This document shows positions 1 to 7,361 of a stretch of 7,766 bases of DNA, in pieces (position 1 is the first letter of the stretch; the number at the start of each line of letters is the position of its first letter). A model generated the notes under the pieces. It worked only from the letters and a program-made list of their open reading frames with translations, made no database searches and was not told where the DNA came from. The translations under genes and the position numbers were made by a program. Origin of the DNA: DHVE2 group archaeon (GTDB taxonomy: Archaea > Thermoplasmatota > Thermoplasmata > Thermoplasmatales > Aciduliprofundaceae); NCBI GenBank assembly GCA_015520985.1, contig WAOY01000020.1:1-7766 (forward strand). The letters are read 5' to 3'.

Positions 1-2673
1 AATGCGAGCCTTTATGTCTACGAAAACCACGGGTGGAGGTACGTATCAGAGGCCCGGTATTTCATAGGATACCACTCCATCGAGATCGACTCGGGAATTC
101 GAACATCAAAGGCGGATTCGGTGATAATAATATCCGACTGGGACTCCGACAGGGACATCAGCGATTCCCCGCTCATCAACGTGGCAACGAGAAGCGACTA
201 CGTGCACAAGCAGCTGCACCTGCACTACAACGCCACGGCGCAGGAGCTGCAGATGGACACTTTCCCCGGAAGCACCGGCTACTACATAAATCTGGAGGCC
301 GGCACCTACACATACTGGGTTATGCGCCCACCCTTCGCTGAGGATTTTGAAATATCGGCATATCCTGTGGCTTCCCTTTATCTAGTTCCACACCCCCTGA
401 TAATCGGATGGTGGAAACTTATACCCGGTTTGAACGTCTCGCTTTACGTGTACAACTCCTCCCAGAACAGTACAAGGCTCGTGGGGTATGACTACAACCC
501 GGATCTCGAAAATGAAGGGTGGTACAACTTCACAATAAAGAACACAACATCCGTGAAGAAGGGAGAGATGCTCGTCCTCGTCGCCTCCTCCACAGGTTTC
601 TCAGTGGGGCAGAGTAAAACGTCCGTGGATATTTACTTCAACTCCACAGACCGCGATTCCCTCGTGGACCTACCAACCAGCACATACATAAACGTGGATG
701 AGATAAGGACGTACAACGCCACCTCAGAGGCGAGGGTGTTTGACGGGGGAGAGTTAATAACTGTGAGGGCCAAGGTCTCTGATCCATTCGGGTACCGTGA
801 CATATCCGGTGCGTCGATAACCGTGAGATATCCCAATGGCACCGTCCTGATATCCAACGGGACGATGACAAGGGAATCCTCCTCGGGTAACTATTCAATC
901 TTCTCCTACTCCTTCACCGTACCGGATACCCCGGGAGAGTTCAGCGTGGAGATAACGGCGCTGGAGTCCAACGGCGTGACCGCTTCCTCAACCTACTCTT
1001 TCTTCGTGCGCGCCTTCCTGCAGCCTGTGATCTATCCCGATACCACGAAGACATCTGATCCAGGCACCACTGTGATTTTCAATCTCACCCTGGAGAACAT
1101 AGGCAACGTTGGGGACCTCTTCTATATACTCCCATCGGAATCCAGCGAGCACTTCCCCTTCAGGCTCTACATCTCCGGGTCCCTTGCCGCCTACGATTCC
1201 GACGGAGACGGGATGTGGAACTGGATAAACTCCAGCTGGGAGCACAACGGGAGCGTGGGGGTGTATCTGAACAGGGGGGATTCGGTGGATGTGGTGGTGT
1301 CCAAGCAGGTGCCCCAGGGCACATGGGGAGAGAGCGACCTGCTTATCCTCACCGCGGTCAGCTCCACCAACTCCACGTACAACGATTCAGTTAGAATAAG
1401 GACCAACGTACCCGTGCTCTCGGTAAAGAAGGTTCTCTACCTGAACACCACATCCTCGCTCTCGCTCAAGCACGGAATATCCGACGAATCTGTGAGTCTG
1501 CGCGCTGGGAGCAGCCACGAGTGGGACTACCCCGAGATTTACTACGATGTTAACCTAACCGGCTACATACTGGTGAACATGTACATAGATGCGAATCCAT
1601 CCGCGTACAGCGGTGTGGCTCTGAGGGTCTATCTCTACGCGGACTCAAACCTCATAGGAAGGGACGAGATACTCGGAGTCGACAATCCCAAGTGGTACAC
1701 CTTCACCATAGTACCACAGTTCAACACAATCCCTGCTGGATCCGAGATCAGGCTGGTTCTCGACGTAGAGGGATACGGTACCAGTGCAACGGTGTACTAC
1801 GATTCAGACGCGCATCCCTCCAACGTTACCATTCCCACATCCGACCATATAGAGATCCGCTCTCTCCTGCTGTACAACAGCACGGGGGTATCATCGACAT
1901 TCGCAGCTGGCGAGGATGTGCGCGTTGTGGCGAGGGTAACCTCGCCCTTCGGACCAGAGGACATATCCGACGCGTACCTGAACATAACTGACCCCCTCGG
2001 GAATGCGCAACTCCAGGCGCAGAGGATGGACGTGCTCTCGGAATCCGGTGGGGAGAAGATATACGAATACACCTACACCATACCCCAGGGCGGGCTGTCC
2101 GGGTACTGGGGTGTCAGGGTGGATGTGCACGACGACCCCGTGCTCCGGGTAAATTCATCCACGAGGTTCTTCATCCCCTGGAACGTTAGCGTTGATCCGG
2201 ATTACAACGTGAGTACAAATGTTAGCGATTCGGTAAGGGAATTCGTCTTCAACCACACCATAACTAACACGGGGCTCGGAGCGAATATATTCGAAATAAA
2301 AGTCACGTCCAGCAACGGGTTCCACTTGAAGCTGATAATAGACGGCACTGTGGCGGCGGAGGACTACGACGGGGACGGAAACTGGGACTACGTGAACCCA
2401 TCCTACGACTTCGACGGTGACGGGAATCCAGACACGGGACTCCTCCTACCCGGGGAGAGCCGCGAGGTGCAAATCTCGGTAGCTGTTCCCGCGGGGTTCA
2501 AGGGCGAGGAAAACACGAGCATAGAGGCCTATTCCTTCCTCTCCCAGTCCATAAGGGACGACGCCACAGACAGGATAACGGCGGTGCCGGAAATCCAGGA
2601 TCTCGTTATAATCGCGATAATACCGATGGTGGCGATCCTAATAAAAAGAAGGGGAAGGTTTACTCCTTCCTGA
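1..2673 (+). CDS. Large secreted, membrane-anchored surface protein (5' partial)
   Basis: The frame is open from base 1 to the TGA at 2671-2673, giving 890 visible residues; the GTG at 121 is internal because the same frame continues in good protein sequence upstream of it, so the true start and any signal peptide lie outside the window. The protein is beta-rich, with many Tyr, Asp, Ser and Thr, and I count 28 NxS/T sequons, as expected of a glycosylated archaeal exported protein. Two tandem modules are visible (about residues 126-470 and 472-861). Each has a jelly-roll-like segment, an Ig-like segment (matching '[12 protein letters not shown]' and '[12 protein letters not shown]') and a CARDB/DUF11-like segment that contains DxDGDG loops (residues 399-407; 788-796 and 803-811). 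Residues about 866-881 form a hydrophobic helix followed by KRRGR, a C-terminal anchor with a cytoplasmic basic tail. The catalytic or binding role is unknown; it may be an S-layer-associated protein or the C-terminal half of a surface enzyme whose active domain lies upstream. Confidence 0.85.
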   Translation, partial: NASLYVYENHGWRYVSEARYFIGYHSIEIDSGIRTSKADSVIIISDWDSDRDISDSPLINVATRSDYVHKQLHLHYNATAQELQMDTFPGSTGYYINLEAGTYTYWVMRPPFAEDFEISAYPVASLYLVPHPLIIGWWKLIPGLNVSLYVYNSSQNSTRLVGYDYNPDLENEGWYNFTIKNTTSVKKGEMLVLVASSTGFSVGQSKTSVDIYFNSTDRDSLVDLPTSTYINVDEIRTYNATSEARVFDGGELITVRAKVSDPFGYRDISGASITVRYPNGTVLISNGTMTRESSSGNYSIFSYSFTVPDTPGEFSVEITALESNGVTASSTYSFFVRAFLQPVIYPDTTKTSDPGTTVIFNLTLENIGNVGDLFYILPSESSEHFPFRLYISGSLAAYDSDGDGMWNWINSSWEHNGSVGVYLNRGDSVDVVVSKQVPQGTWGESDLLILTAVSSTNSTYNDSVRIRTNVPVLSVKKVLYLNTTSSLSLKHGISDESVSLRAGSSHEWDYPEIYYDVNLTGYILVNMYIDANPSAYSGVALRVYLYADSNLIGRDEILGVDNPKWYTFTIVPQFNTIPAGSEIRLVLDVEGYGTSATVYYDSDAHPSNVTIPTSDHIEIRSLLLYNSTGVSSTFAAGEDVRVVARVTSPFGPEDISDAYLNITDPLGNAQLQAQRMDVLSESGGEKIYEYTYTIPQGGLSGYWGVRVDVHDDPVLRVNSSTRFFIPWNVSVDPDYNVSTNVSDSVREFVFNHTITNTGLGANIFEIKVTSSNGFHLKLIIDGTVAAEDYDGDGNWDYVNPSYDFDGDGNPDTGLLLPGESREVQISVAVPAGFKGEENTSIEAYSFLSQSIRDDATDRITAVPEIQDLVIIAIIPMVAILIKRRGRFTPS
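376..1410 (+). repeat. Protein-level module, copy 1
   Basis: First copy of the duplicated surface-protein module, seen at amino-acid level only. Matching landmarks in order are: a 'GWYNFTI' strand, an Ig-like '[17 protein letters not shown]' stretch, a '[14 protein letters not shown]' stretch, and a '[10 protein letters not shown]' loop. The corresponding copy-2 landmarks are 'KWYTFTI', '[17 protein letters not shown]', '[14 protein letters not shown]' and '[10 protein letters not shown]'. The boundaries are approximate. Confidence 0.7.
1414..2583 (+). repeat. Protein-level module, copy 2
   Basis: Second copy of the module. It is longer than copy 1, mainly because its first beta domain carries extra sequence (a segment containing '[15 protein letters not shown]') and because it has two adjacent Ca-type loops where copy 1 has one. 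The divergence between copies shows an old duplication and not an assembly artefact. Boundaries are approximate. Confidence 0.7.
2638..2650 (-). terminator. Candidate U-tract terminator of alba
   Basis: On the minus strand, 9 bases beyond the alba stop codon, the sequence reads TTCTTTTTATTAG. A T-rich run just after a stop codon is the usual intrinsic termination signal in archaea. It lies inside the opposite-strand codons for the basic tail of the surface protein (AAA/AGA codons for Lys and Arg), so the T-run could simply reflect those codons. Confidence 0.45.
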
Positions 2674-2932
2674 GCTCGATCTCTATCGAGGAAACATTCG
2701 TTTCTCCCTTATCGCTCTGCAGGCTCTCTGTGCCGATCTTGATGTCGCCGTACTTCAGCGTTGGCACGAAGCGGTTGCGCACTATCTCAGCGACGTCCAC
2801 GGCCTTGCTTATGGCCCTGCCCCTCGCCTTGAGTATGACGAGGTCCGCGCCGCTGTTGAACTGGGTCACCACTGCAAGCACGTAGTTCATGGTCGGCTTC
2901 TTTCCTACGAACACCACGTTTTCCTCTGCCAT
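2660..2932 (-). CDS. alba: DNA/RNA-binding chromatin protein Alba
   Basis: A complete 90-residue protein, the normal length for Alba. It is a dimeric nucleic-acid-binding protein that coats and bridges archaeal DNA and also binds RNA. The diagnostic features are all present: the N-terminal '[13 protein letters not shown]' stretch with the Lys pair K11-K12 (equivalent to K16/K17 of the Sulfolobus protein, the residues regulated by acetylation), the block '[12 protein letters not shown]' (residues 35-46), 'EIVRNRF' (49-55), and a C-terminal '[10 protein letters not shown]' strand. The ATG at 2930-2932 is supported by a GGAGG Shine-Dalgarno sequence 9 nt upstream. The gene lies 54 bp after the transporter stop, in the same direction, and overlaps the convergent surface gene by 14 bp. 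It has its own promoter, so shared regulation with the transporter is not required. Confidence 0.97.
   Translation of the reverse strand: MAEENVVFVGKKPTMNYVLAVVTQFNSGADLVILKARGRAISKAVDVAEIVRNRFVPTLKYGDIKIGTESLQSDKGETNVSSIEIELRKE
2675..2704 (+). other. Two abutting small inverted repeats after the surface-gene stop
   Basis: CTCGAT-ctct-ATCGAG (2675-2690) is followed with no gap by GAAAC-attc-GTTTC (2691-2704). Both stems are perfect and both loops are 4 nt. They begin one base after the surface-gene TGA and are followed by a pyrimidine-rich stretch. They could stabilise or end the surface-gene transcript, but they are short and lie inside the alba coding region on the other strand. Confidence 0.35.
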
Positions 2933-2941
2933 TTTTCATCG

Positions 2942-2993
2942 CCTCCTTTGTTTTTTGTTGGGTATGGTGGAATATGATTTGCCTATTTATATC
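2942..2993 (-). promoter_or_regulatory. alba promoter and ribosome-binding site
   Basis: On the minus strand a good archaeal TATA box, GATATAAATA (2984-2993), predicts a start of transcription near 2960-2965. The leader then contains AAAGGAGG, with GGAGG at 2942-2946, 9 nt before the ATG. The TATA box overlaps the TAA stop of the upstream transporter gene (2987-2989). No T-run follows that stop, so readthrough from the transporter into alba is also possible. Confidence 0.65.
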
Positions 2994-5900
2994 TTACCGT
3001 TTGCCCTGTAATACACCTCCAGCCCTGCGATGATTACCGCAACGCCGATGACCGCCGGCAGGAGAGACGGCGGATACTGCACTATCTTCCATCCGACCCA
3101 CCGCAGGTAGTAAGCGAGGAGGTACACCGCAACACCCACCGCGAGGATCGATGCACCGATCTTCCCGTACTTCTCCCTGTTCTCCTCCGTGATCACCTTC
3201 CTGTCCCTCCACTCTGCCCAGATGTAGAGGAAGCTCGGAAGAACGAAGACCGAGAGGACGAAGCTGTATAGGATGGAAAGCGTGGCGATCTCTCCGAACT
3301 CCGCGATGGGTGGCATAGATGAGAGCATGAGGGTGCCGAAGCCAGCCATCGTTGTGGTTGCTGCTCCAAATATTGAGCTGCCCGTGTGCACTACGGTCTT
3401 GCGCACCGCCGCCACGATATCCTTTTCCCTCCTGGAATCCTCCAGGAAGCGGTGTGTGATGTGTATAGCATAGGTTATGCCAAGCCCTATCGTGAGCGAG
3501 GTTATGGTCACGGTTACAACGTTGAACCCTATACCTAGGGCGTACATTGTTCCGAGGAGCCATATAAGGGCAAGTACCACCGGCAGGGAGGTTATCAGGC
3601 CGAGTATCAGGCTCCTGGCCTCGTAGTAGAAGACGACGGTGAGCACGATGAGCGAAACGATTATAGTTATTATGAGCGAGGTCCACTGGCTACCCCCGAG
3701 GAGATCAAGGATGTGGAAGGTGAGAATGTTCGTACCCGTCAGCGTGGCCTTCAAACCTATGTCCTCGAGGGGCTTTATATCCTCGTTAACTTCCTCTACC
3801 AGCACGCGGTTCTCCCTGTCCGTGCTCGCGGAGCTCCTGACGATTATGAGCATGGAATCGTAGGTTCCGTTCTCCCTGTGAAGTATGCTCTTCCCGTTCG
3901 CGTTCTCGTAGAGCCAGTCGTATATGGCGGTGATGTTCCCATCCGGAAGCCCATCTCCATCGGTGTCGTTCTCTGCCACCATCCTGGCGAAACTGGCGTT
4001 CTTCTCGCTCCACTCCCTGATCATGGATATGACGCTTGTGGACTGCGCAACGTCAACGTAACTATCGTCCTCCATGTTCTTCATCGTTTCATCCACCGCC
4101 TTTACAACGGCGCCATCGGTGATGTTCCCCTCGACGAGGATGTAGTTGTCGTTCATCTCCGAGGCGTTGAAGTTATCCATGAGGTAGGTTATCGTGTCTG
4201 AAATCTCAAGGTTGCTCGGGAGGAAGTCCTTGAGGTCGAAGGTCGTGTCCACGTTCATGCCCGCGTAGGCGGCGGCGCCGGTTATGAGGATTATGACGAG
4301 AAGCACCGTGTACCTGTGCCTCTCCGCCCCTATCGCGCCAAGGGCGAGGAAATTGTTCAGCGCGGATATCCCGGAGCCCTCCTTCTTCACCTCCCTAATC
4401 TTGAGCTTGCCCTTCTTATCCCGTCTCTCATCAATAAGGATTTTCACCGCGGGAACGAATGTGGTGAATATCACGAACGCCCCAAATATGCCCACTGCGT
4501 TCATCACCCCGAAGCTCTGAACCGGCGGAATGGGCGAAGAGAGGTTCGACAGGAACGCCGCAATCGTGGTCACCGTTGCGAGAACGAGCCCCATGCCGAG
4601 GTTGGTTATCATCTCGTTCATGGCGTCCCTGACGCTTCTTCCCTTCCTAAGCTCCTCCCGGTACCTGAGGATCGTGTGTATCGCGTAATCTATGCCGAGT
4701 CCTATAAGGAGTACGGCAACGGTGGTGCTGATCTGGTTGAAGTCGTAGCCGGCGAGAACCCCGAACCCGTAGGCCCAGGCGATGGCCATCCCGAGACCCA
4801 GGAGGCCAAGCACGGTGTCAAGGACGCTGCGGAAGGTGACGAGGAGGATGACGATCACGAGGATCATTGCCACGGGCATGAGGACGTTCATGGTCTCATT
4901 GGCCGTCTTCTCCGTGGCCTTGGATATCAGGTACGTCCCCATCACCCGCACCTCGCCGTGGGTGCTGGATTCCTTCGCCACGGCCTCAACGGTGCTCTCA
5001 AGCCTCTCCATCCTGTCGGAATGTTCATCGCTGCTCTCTCCGGGGAGGTAGGTGTTGTTCAGTATCACTATCATTATCGCCGCCTCTGCGCTCCTCCCGT
5101 CGTAATCCTTGGAGAACATGTTCCTGAACTGCAGAGAGAGCTGGTCCATCATGTAAGAGAAGCCCGAGATGTACGCCACGTTTTCCCGGAAGTACCTGAG
5201 CCCCACGGATGCATTCTCGATCCCGCTGCTTATGTTCCCCCACATCCCCATGCTCTCCTCCACGCCAGGGTCGTGGGTGGTGTTGTACACGAATTCCATG
5301 CGGTCCAGCATTCTCCCAAGGGCAAGGGAGAAGTTTTCCATTTCCCCGCTGACGTTCTCTATCACGGGCATGGTGGCGTTTATCTCCTCGTTCAGGGGCG
5401 CGGCGTCGTAGTTCTCGATGTCCTCGATGGTGCGGAATATATCCTCCTGCGTCATGTTGCCAAGGATCCTCTGCTTCTCCTCCACGCTCGGACTGAAGTC
5501 GGGCACCTCCAGCTCCGGGCCTTCGAAGCTCATGTTCATGTCAATCCCGGATACCATACTGGCAAGGCTCATCTCCCGGAGGTACATGTCCTGGATCTTG
5601 TACTTGTAGGAATCGGCCACGTTCGTCGTGAATGCGTGCTTGAGCGCGTAGTACACCTGGAACTGCTCCATGGAGGGCGATCCACCGGAGGGGGGATTGC
5701 TCATCATCTCCATCTCTATGTTGAAGACGTTCACCGCGTTCGCGGCTATCCGTGAATGCAGGAGGAGGTAATCCAAATCGTCCAGCATTTGCGAGAACCA
5801 CTGGAAGTAGGGAGAGTTCATCGCATTCATCGCTTCCTGCACATGCGCGAGCTGCTCCTCCATCTGCTCATTTGCCCCTTGCAAGCCCGAGACTACGTTG

Positions 5901-7267
5901 TCTATCATGGCCGTGGTGTTATCAACGGTGTCGTGGTCTATCATGTTCCTTATCGCCGTGAAGCTGTAATTCAGCTGCACCATGGAATCGTGGGTCTGCA
6001 CAAACCCCTCGCAGAGCATACGCGTCATGTTCGCCTGGTAAGCCACATCGTAATATATATGATTGTGAGAGAGCCACGTATGGAAGGTGTCGTTGAATAT
6101 CAGGAGCATCTGCAGGAAATCCCCCGATGCCACGGAGATCATCCGCGACGTGTTCTCCTCCACGCTGGCCACGTCCTCCAGAGTGACGGAATTGGTCTGC
6201 AGGTGATACAGGAAGGTCGAGAGGGAGCGGTTGTAATCCACGTAATACGGCAGAACGTACTCCATCCCCTCAATCCTCTCGGTGAGGTTCGAGATCATGG
6301 TGTCCATCATGCCCTTCGCGGTGGCGTTGTTCCCCATGAGCACGAGGTTCTTCACGTAGTTAAGCGCGCCGATGGTCTGGTTGTTCCCCTCAATCCCCTC
6401 GCTGAGGGAGGAATTGGAGTAGTTCAGATTGTAGTAGGAGAACTCGTTGCTTCTTATCAAATTCCTGACGCTCACCTCCTTCTCCCCGATGCTCATGTTG
6501 CTCCCCATATCACCGACGAAGTAGTCCATCAGGGGATTCTCCTCCATTCCGCCACCTCCGCCGGAGGACAGCGGGGGAGTGAGCAGTGTAAGAAACTTCG
6601 CCTTGATGTTGAAATCCTCCCCGTAAACCAGCGCGGCGCTCACGTTCTCCAGCAGAGGCATCATCTCGCCCATACTTTCGTTGCCCGTGGAGTTGGTGGG
6701 CATACTGAACATGAGCAGGACGACGACCTTCGCATCGTCCCTTATGAGGGTCGCATTCTCGTATATATCGCGGTAATCGTCCATGACGGAGGTCATCGTG
6801 GAAATCGGAACCAGCATGGCTGTGAAATTGACCCCGCTGAGATTCCCGCGCATCTCTCTCATCGCCTCGATGAGCCCCCTCTCGAATTTCAGCGTGATGT
6901 TGCCCATCACCACAATATCAGCAGGGGACGTGATGCTCTCCCCCGGGTTGTCGGGGTTTTTGAGGTTCTCCCTCACTGTTTCGTTTTCCACGAGTGCCTT
7001 CTCTATGGTGAGCATGTTCTCCATGCTCTCCTTGCTCACCGCGTTGTCCGAGATGAGAATCACCTGCATGATGTCCGTATCGCCGAACTCGTCGCTTATC
7101 TTCTCCTGCGCCCGCACCACGTCGTCGTCCGGGAGGAAGCTGTGTAGATCGGCGTTCATGTTCATCTGAGCCGCATAGAAGCCGAACGCCGACGTGATAA
7201 GGAGTATGACAATGAGCGTGGCGAGTGGTCTTTTGCTAACCGCATTACCAAGTATCCTCAAGTCCAT
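2987..7267 (-). CDS. Giant RND-superfamily (MMPL/HpnN-like) membrane transporter
   Basis: A complete 1426-residue polytopic protein with the two-half RND layout. Half 1: TM1 about 14-34, an extracytoplasmic domain about 35-794 opening with the typical 'LHSFLPDDDV', then TM2-TM6 about 795-945. Half 2: TM7 about 986-1004, an extracytoplasmic domain about 1005-1195 opening with 'DLKDFLP', then TM8-TM12 about 1196-1350. Two extra hydrophobic helices (about 1366-1391 and 1400-1420) follow. The TM4 motif 'GLGIDYAIH' has the proton-relay Asp (D860); its counterpart in half 2 reads 'GLGITYAIH' with T1265. The first ectodomain is about four times the second, through a helical insertion near 190-725 that is rich in Met, Asn and sequons. 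A DxDxDGxxD loop lies at 1101-1109. The family uses the proton gradient to move lipids or other hydrophobic molecules across or out of the membrane; the substrate here is unknown. The ATG at 7265-7267 is preceded by GGTGAT; upstream ATGs at 7278-7280 and 7272-7274 are out of frame. Confidence 0.93.
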   Translation of the reverse strand: MDLRILGNAVSKRPLATLIVILLITSAFGFYAAQMNMNADLHSFLPDDDVVRAQEKISDEFGDTDIMQVILISDNAVSKESMENMLTIEKALVENETVRENLKNPDNPGESITSPADIVVMGNITLKFERGLIEAMREMRGNLSGVNFTAMLVPISTMTSVMDDYRDIYENATLIRDDAKVVVLLMFSMPTNSTGNESMGEMMPLLENVSAALVYGEDFNIKAKFLTLLTPPLSSGGGGGMEENPLMDYFVGDMGSNMSIGEKEVSVRNLIRSNEFSYYNLNYSNSSLSEGIEGNNQTIGALNYVKNLVLMGNNATAKGMMDTMISNLTERIEGMEYVLPYYVDYNRSLSTFLYHLQTNSVTLEDVASVEENTSRMISVASGDFLQMLLIFNDTFHTWLSHNHIYYDVAYQANMTRMLCEGFVQTHDSMVQLNYSFTAIRNMIDHDTVDNTTAMIDNVVSGLQGANEQMEEQLAHVQEAMNAMNSPYFQWFSQMLDDLDYLLLHSRIAANAVNVFNIEMEMMSNPPSGGSPSMEQFQVYYALKHAFTTNVADSYKYKIQDMYLREMSLASMVSGIDMNMSFEGPELEVPDFSPSVEEKQRILGNMTQEDIFRTIEDIENYDAAPLNEEINATMPVIENVSGEMENFSLALGRMLDRMEFVYNTTHDPGVEESMGMWGNISSGIENASVGLRYFRENVAYISGFSYMMDQLSLQFRNMFSKDYDGRSAEAAIMIVILNNTYLPGESSDEHSDRMERLESTVEAVAKESSTHGEVRVMGTYLISKATEKTANETMNVLMPVAMILVIVILLVTFRSVLDTVLGLLGLGMAIAWAYGFGVLAGYDFNQISTTVAVLLIGLGIDYAIHTILRYREELRKGRSVRDAMNEMITNLGMGLVLATVTTIAAFLSNLSSPIPPVQSFGVMNAVGIFGAFVIFTTFVPAVKILIDERRDKKGKLKIREVKKEGSGISALNNFLALGAIGAERHRYTVLLVIILITGAAAYAGMNVDTTFDLKDFLPSNLEISDTITYLMDNFNASEMNDNYILVEGNITDGAVVKAVDETMKNMEDDSYVDVAQSTSVISMIREWSEKNASFARMVAENDTDGDGLPDGNITAIYDWLYENANGKSILHRENGTYDSMLIIVRSSASTDRENRVLVEEVNEDIKPLEDIGLKATLTGTNILTFHILDLLGGSQWTSLIITIIVSLIVLTVVFYYEARSLILGLITSLPVVLALIWLLGTMYALGIGFNVVTVTITSLTIGLGITYAIHITHRFLEDSRREKDIVAAVRKTVVHTGSSIFGAATTTMAGFGTLMLSSMPPIAEFGEIATLSILYSFVLSVFVLPSFLYIWAEWRDRKVITEENREKYGKIGASILAVGVAVYLLAYYLRWVGWKIVQYPPSLLPAVIGVAVIIAGLEVYYRANGKI

Positions 7268-7272
7268 CTTGC

Positions 7273-7307
7273 ATCACCATGCGGGTTATTGTGTCAACTT
7301 ATTTAAC
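7273..7307 (-). promoter_or_regulatory. Transporter promoter: TATA-like box and Shine-Dalgarno
   Basis: On the minus strand the box GTTAAATA occupies 7300-7307, and the Shine-Dalgarno-like GGTGAT (complementary to the archaeal 16S rRNA 3' end) occupies 7273-7278, 5 nt before the ATG. If transcription starts at the spacing implied by the regulator promoter, the leader would be only about 11-13 nt, with the ribosome site at its extreme 5' end. The box is identical in its 8 bases to the one used by the divergent regulator. Confidence 0.55.
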
Positions 7308-7308
7308 A

Positions 7309-7337
7309 TTTTGCAAGAAACGCCCAAGTTTTGCCAA
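7309..7337. promoter_or_regulatory. Candidate regulator half-sites near the transporter promoter
   Basis: TTTTGCAA (7309-7316) and TTTTGCCAA (7329-7337) begin exactly 20 bp apart and resemble the CTTTGCCA arms of the operator candidate at 7373-7396. They lie just upstream of the transporter TATA-like box, where a bound protein could activate or block. The motif is short and the region is A/T-rich, so chance cannot be excluded. Confidence 0.35.
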
Positions 7338-7361
7338 TTTTTTAAAAATATGTCGCTTTTC

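Noticed and set aside
121..123. GTG at 121 as the start of the surface protein
   Set aside because: The same frame is open back to base 1 with matching composition and a sequon (NAS) at its start, so this GTG is an internal Val codon.
33..341. 102-codon plus-strand frame near the left edge
   Set aside because: It overlaps the surface gene in another frame and its Arg/His/Gly-rich translation is typical of a frame shadow.
2994..3686. 230-codon minus-strand frame over the 3' end of the transporter
   Set aside because: It is a same-strand frame shadow, rich in Arg and His, with no membrane segments; the transporter frame continues unbroken through the whole stretch, so there is no frameshift to explain.
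4316..7147. Very long plus-strand open frames opposite the transporter (4316-5755 and 5756-7147, in one frame with a single stop between them)
   Set aside because: The frame is exactly codon-aligned antisense to the transporter. It stays open because the transporter rarely uses TTA, CTA or TCA codons. The translation is His/Val/Arg-rich and shows no recognisable domain, while the minus strand encodes a clear RND protein.
7311..7316. TTGCAA hexamer as an isolated palindromic operator
   Set aside because: Too short to mean anything alone in A/T-rich DNA; kept only as part of the phased half-site series.
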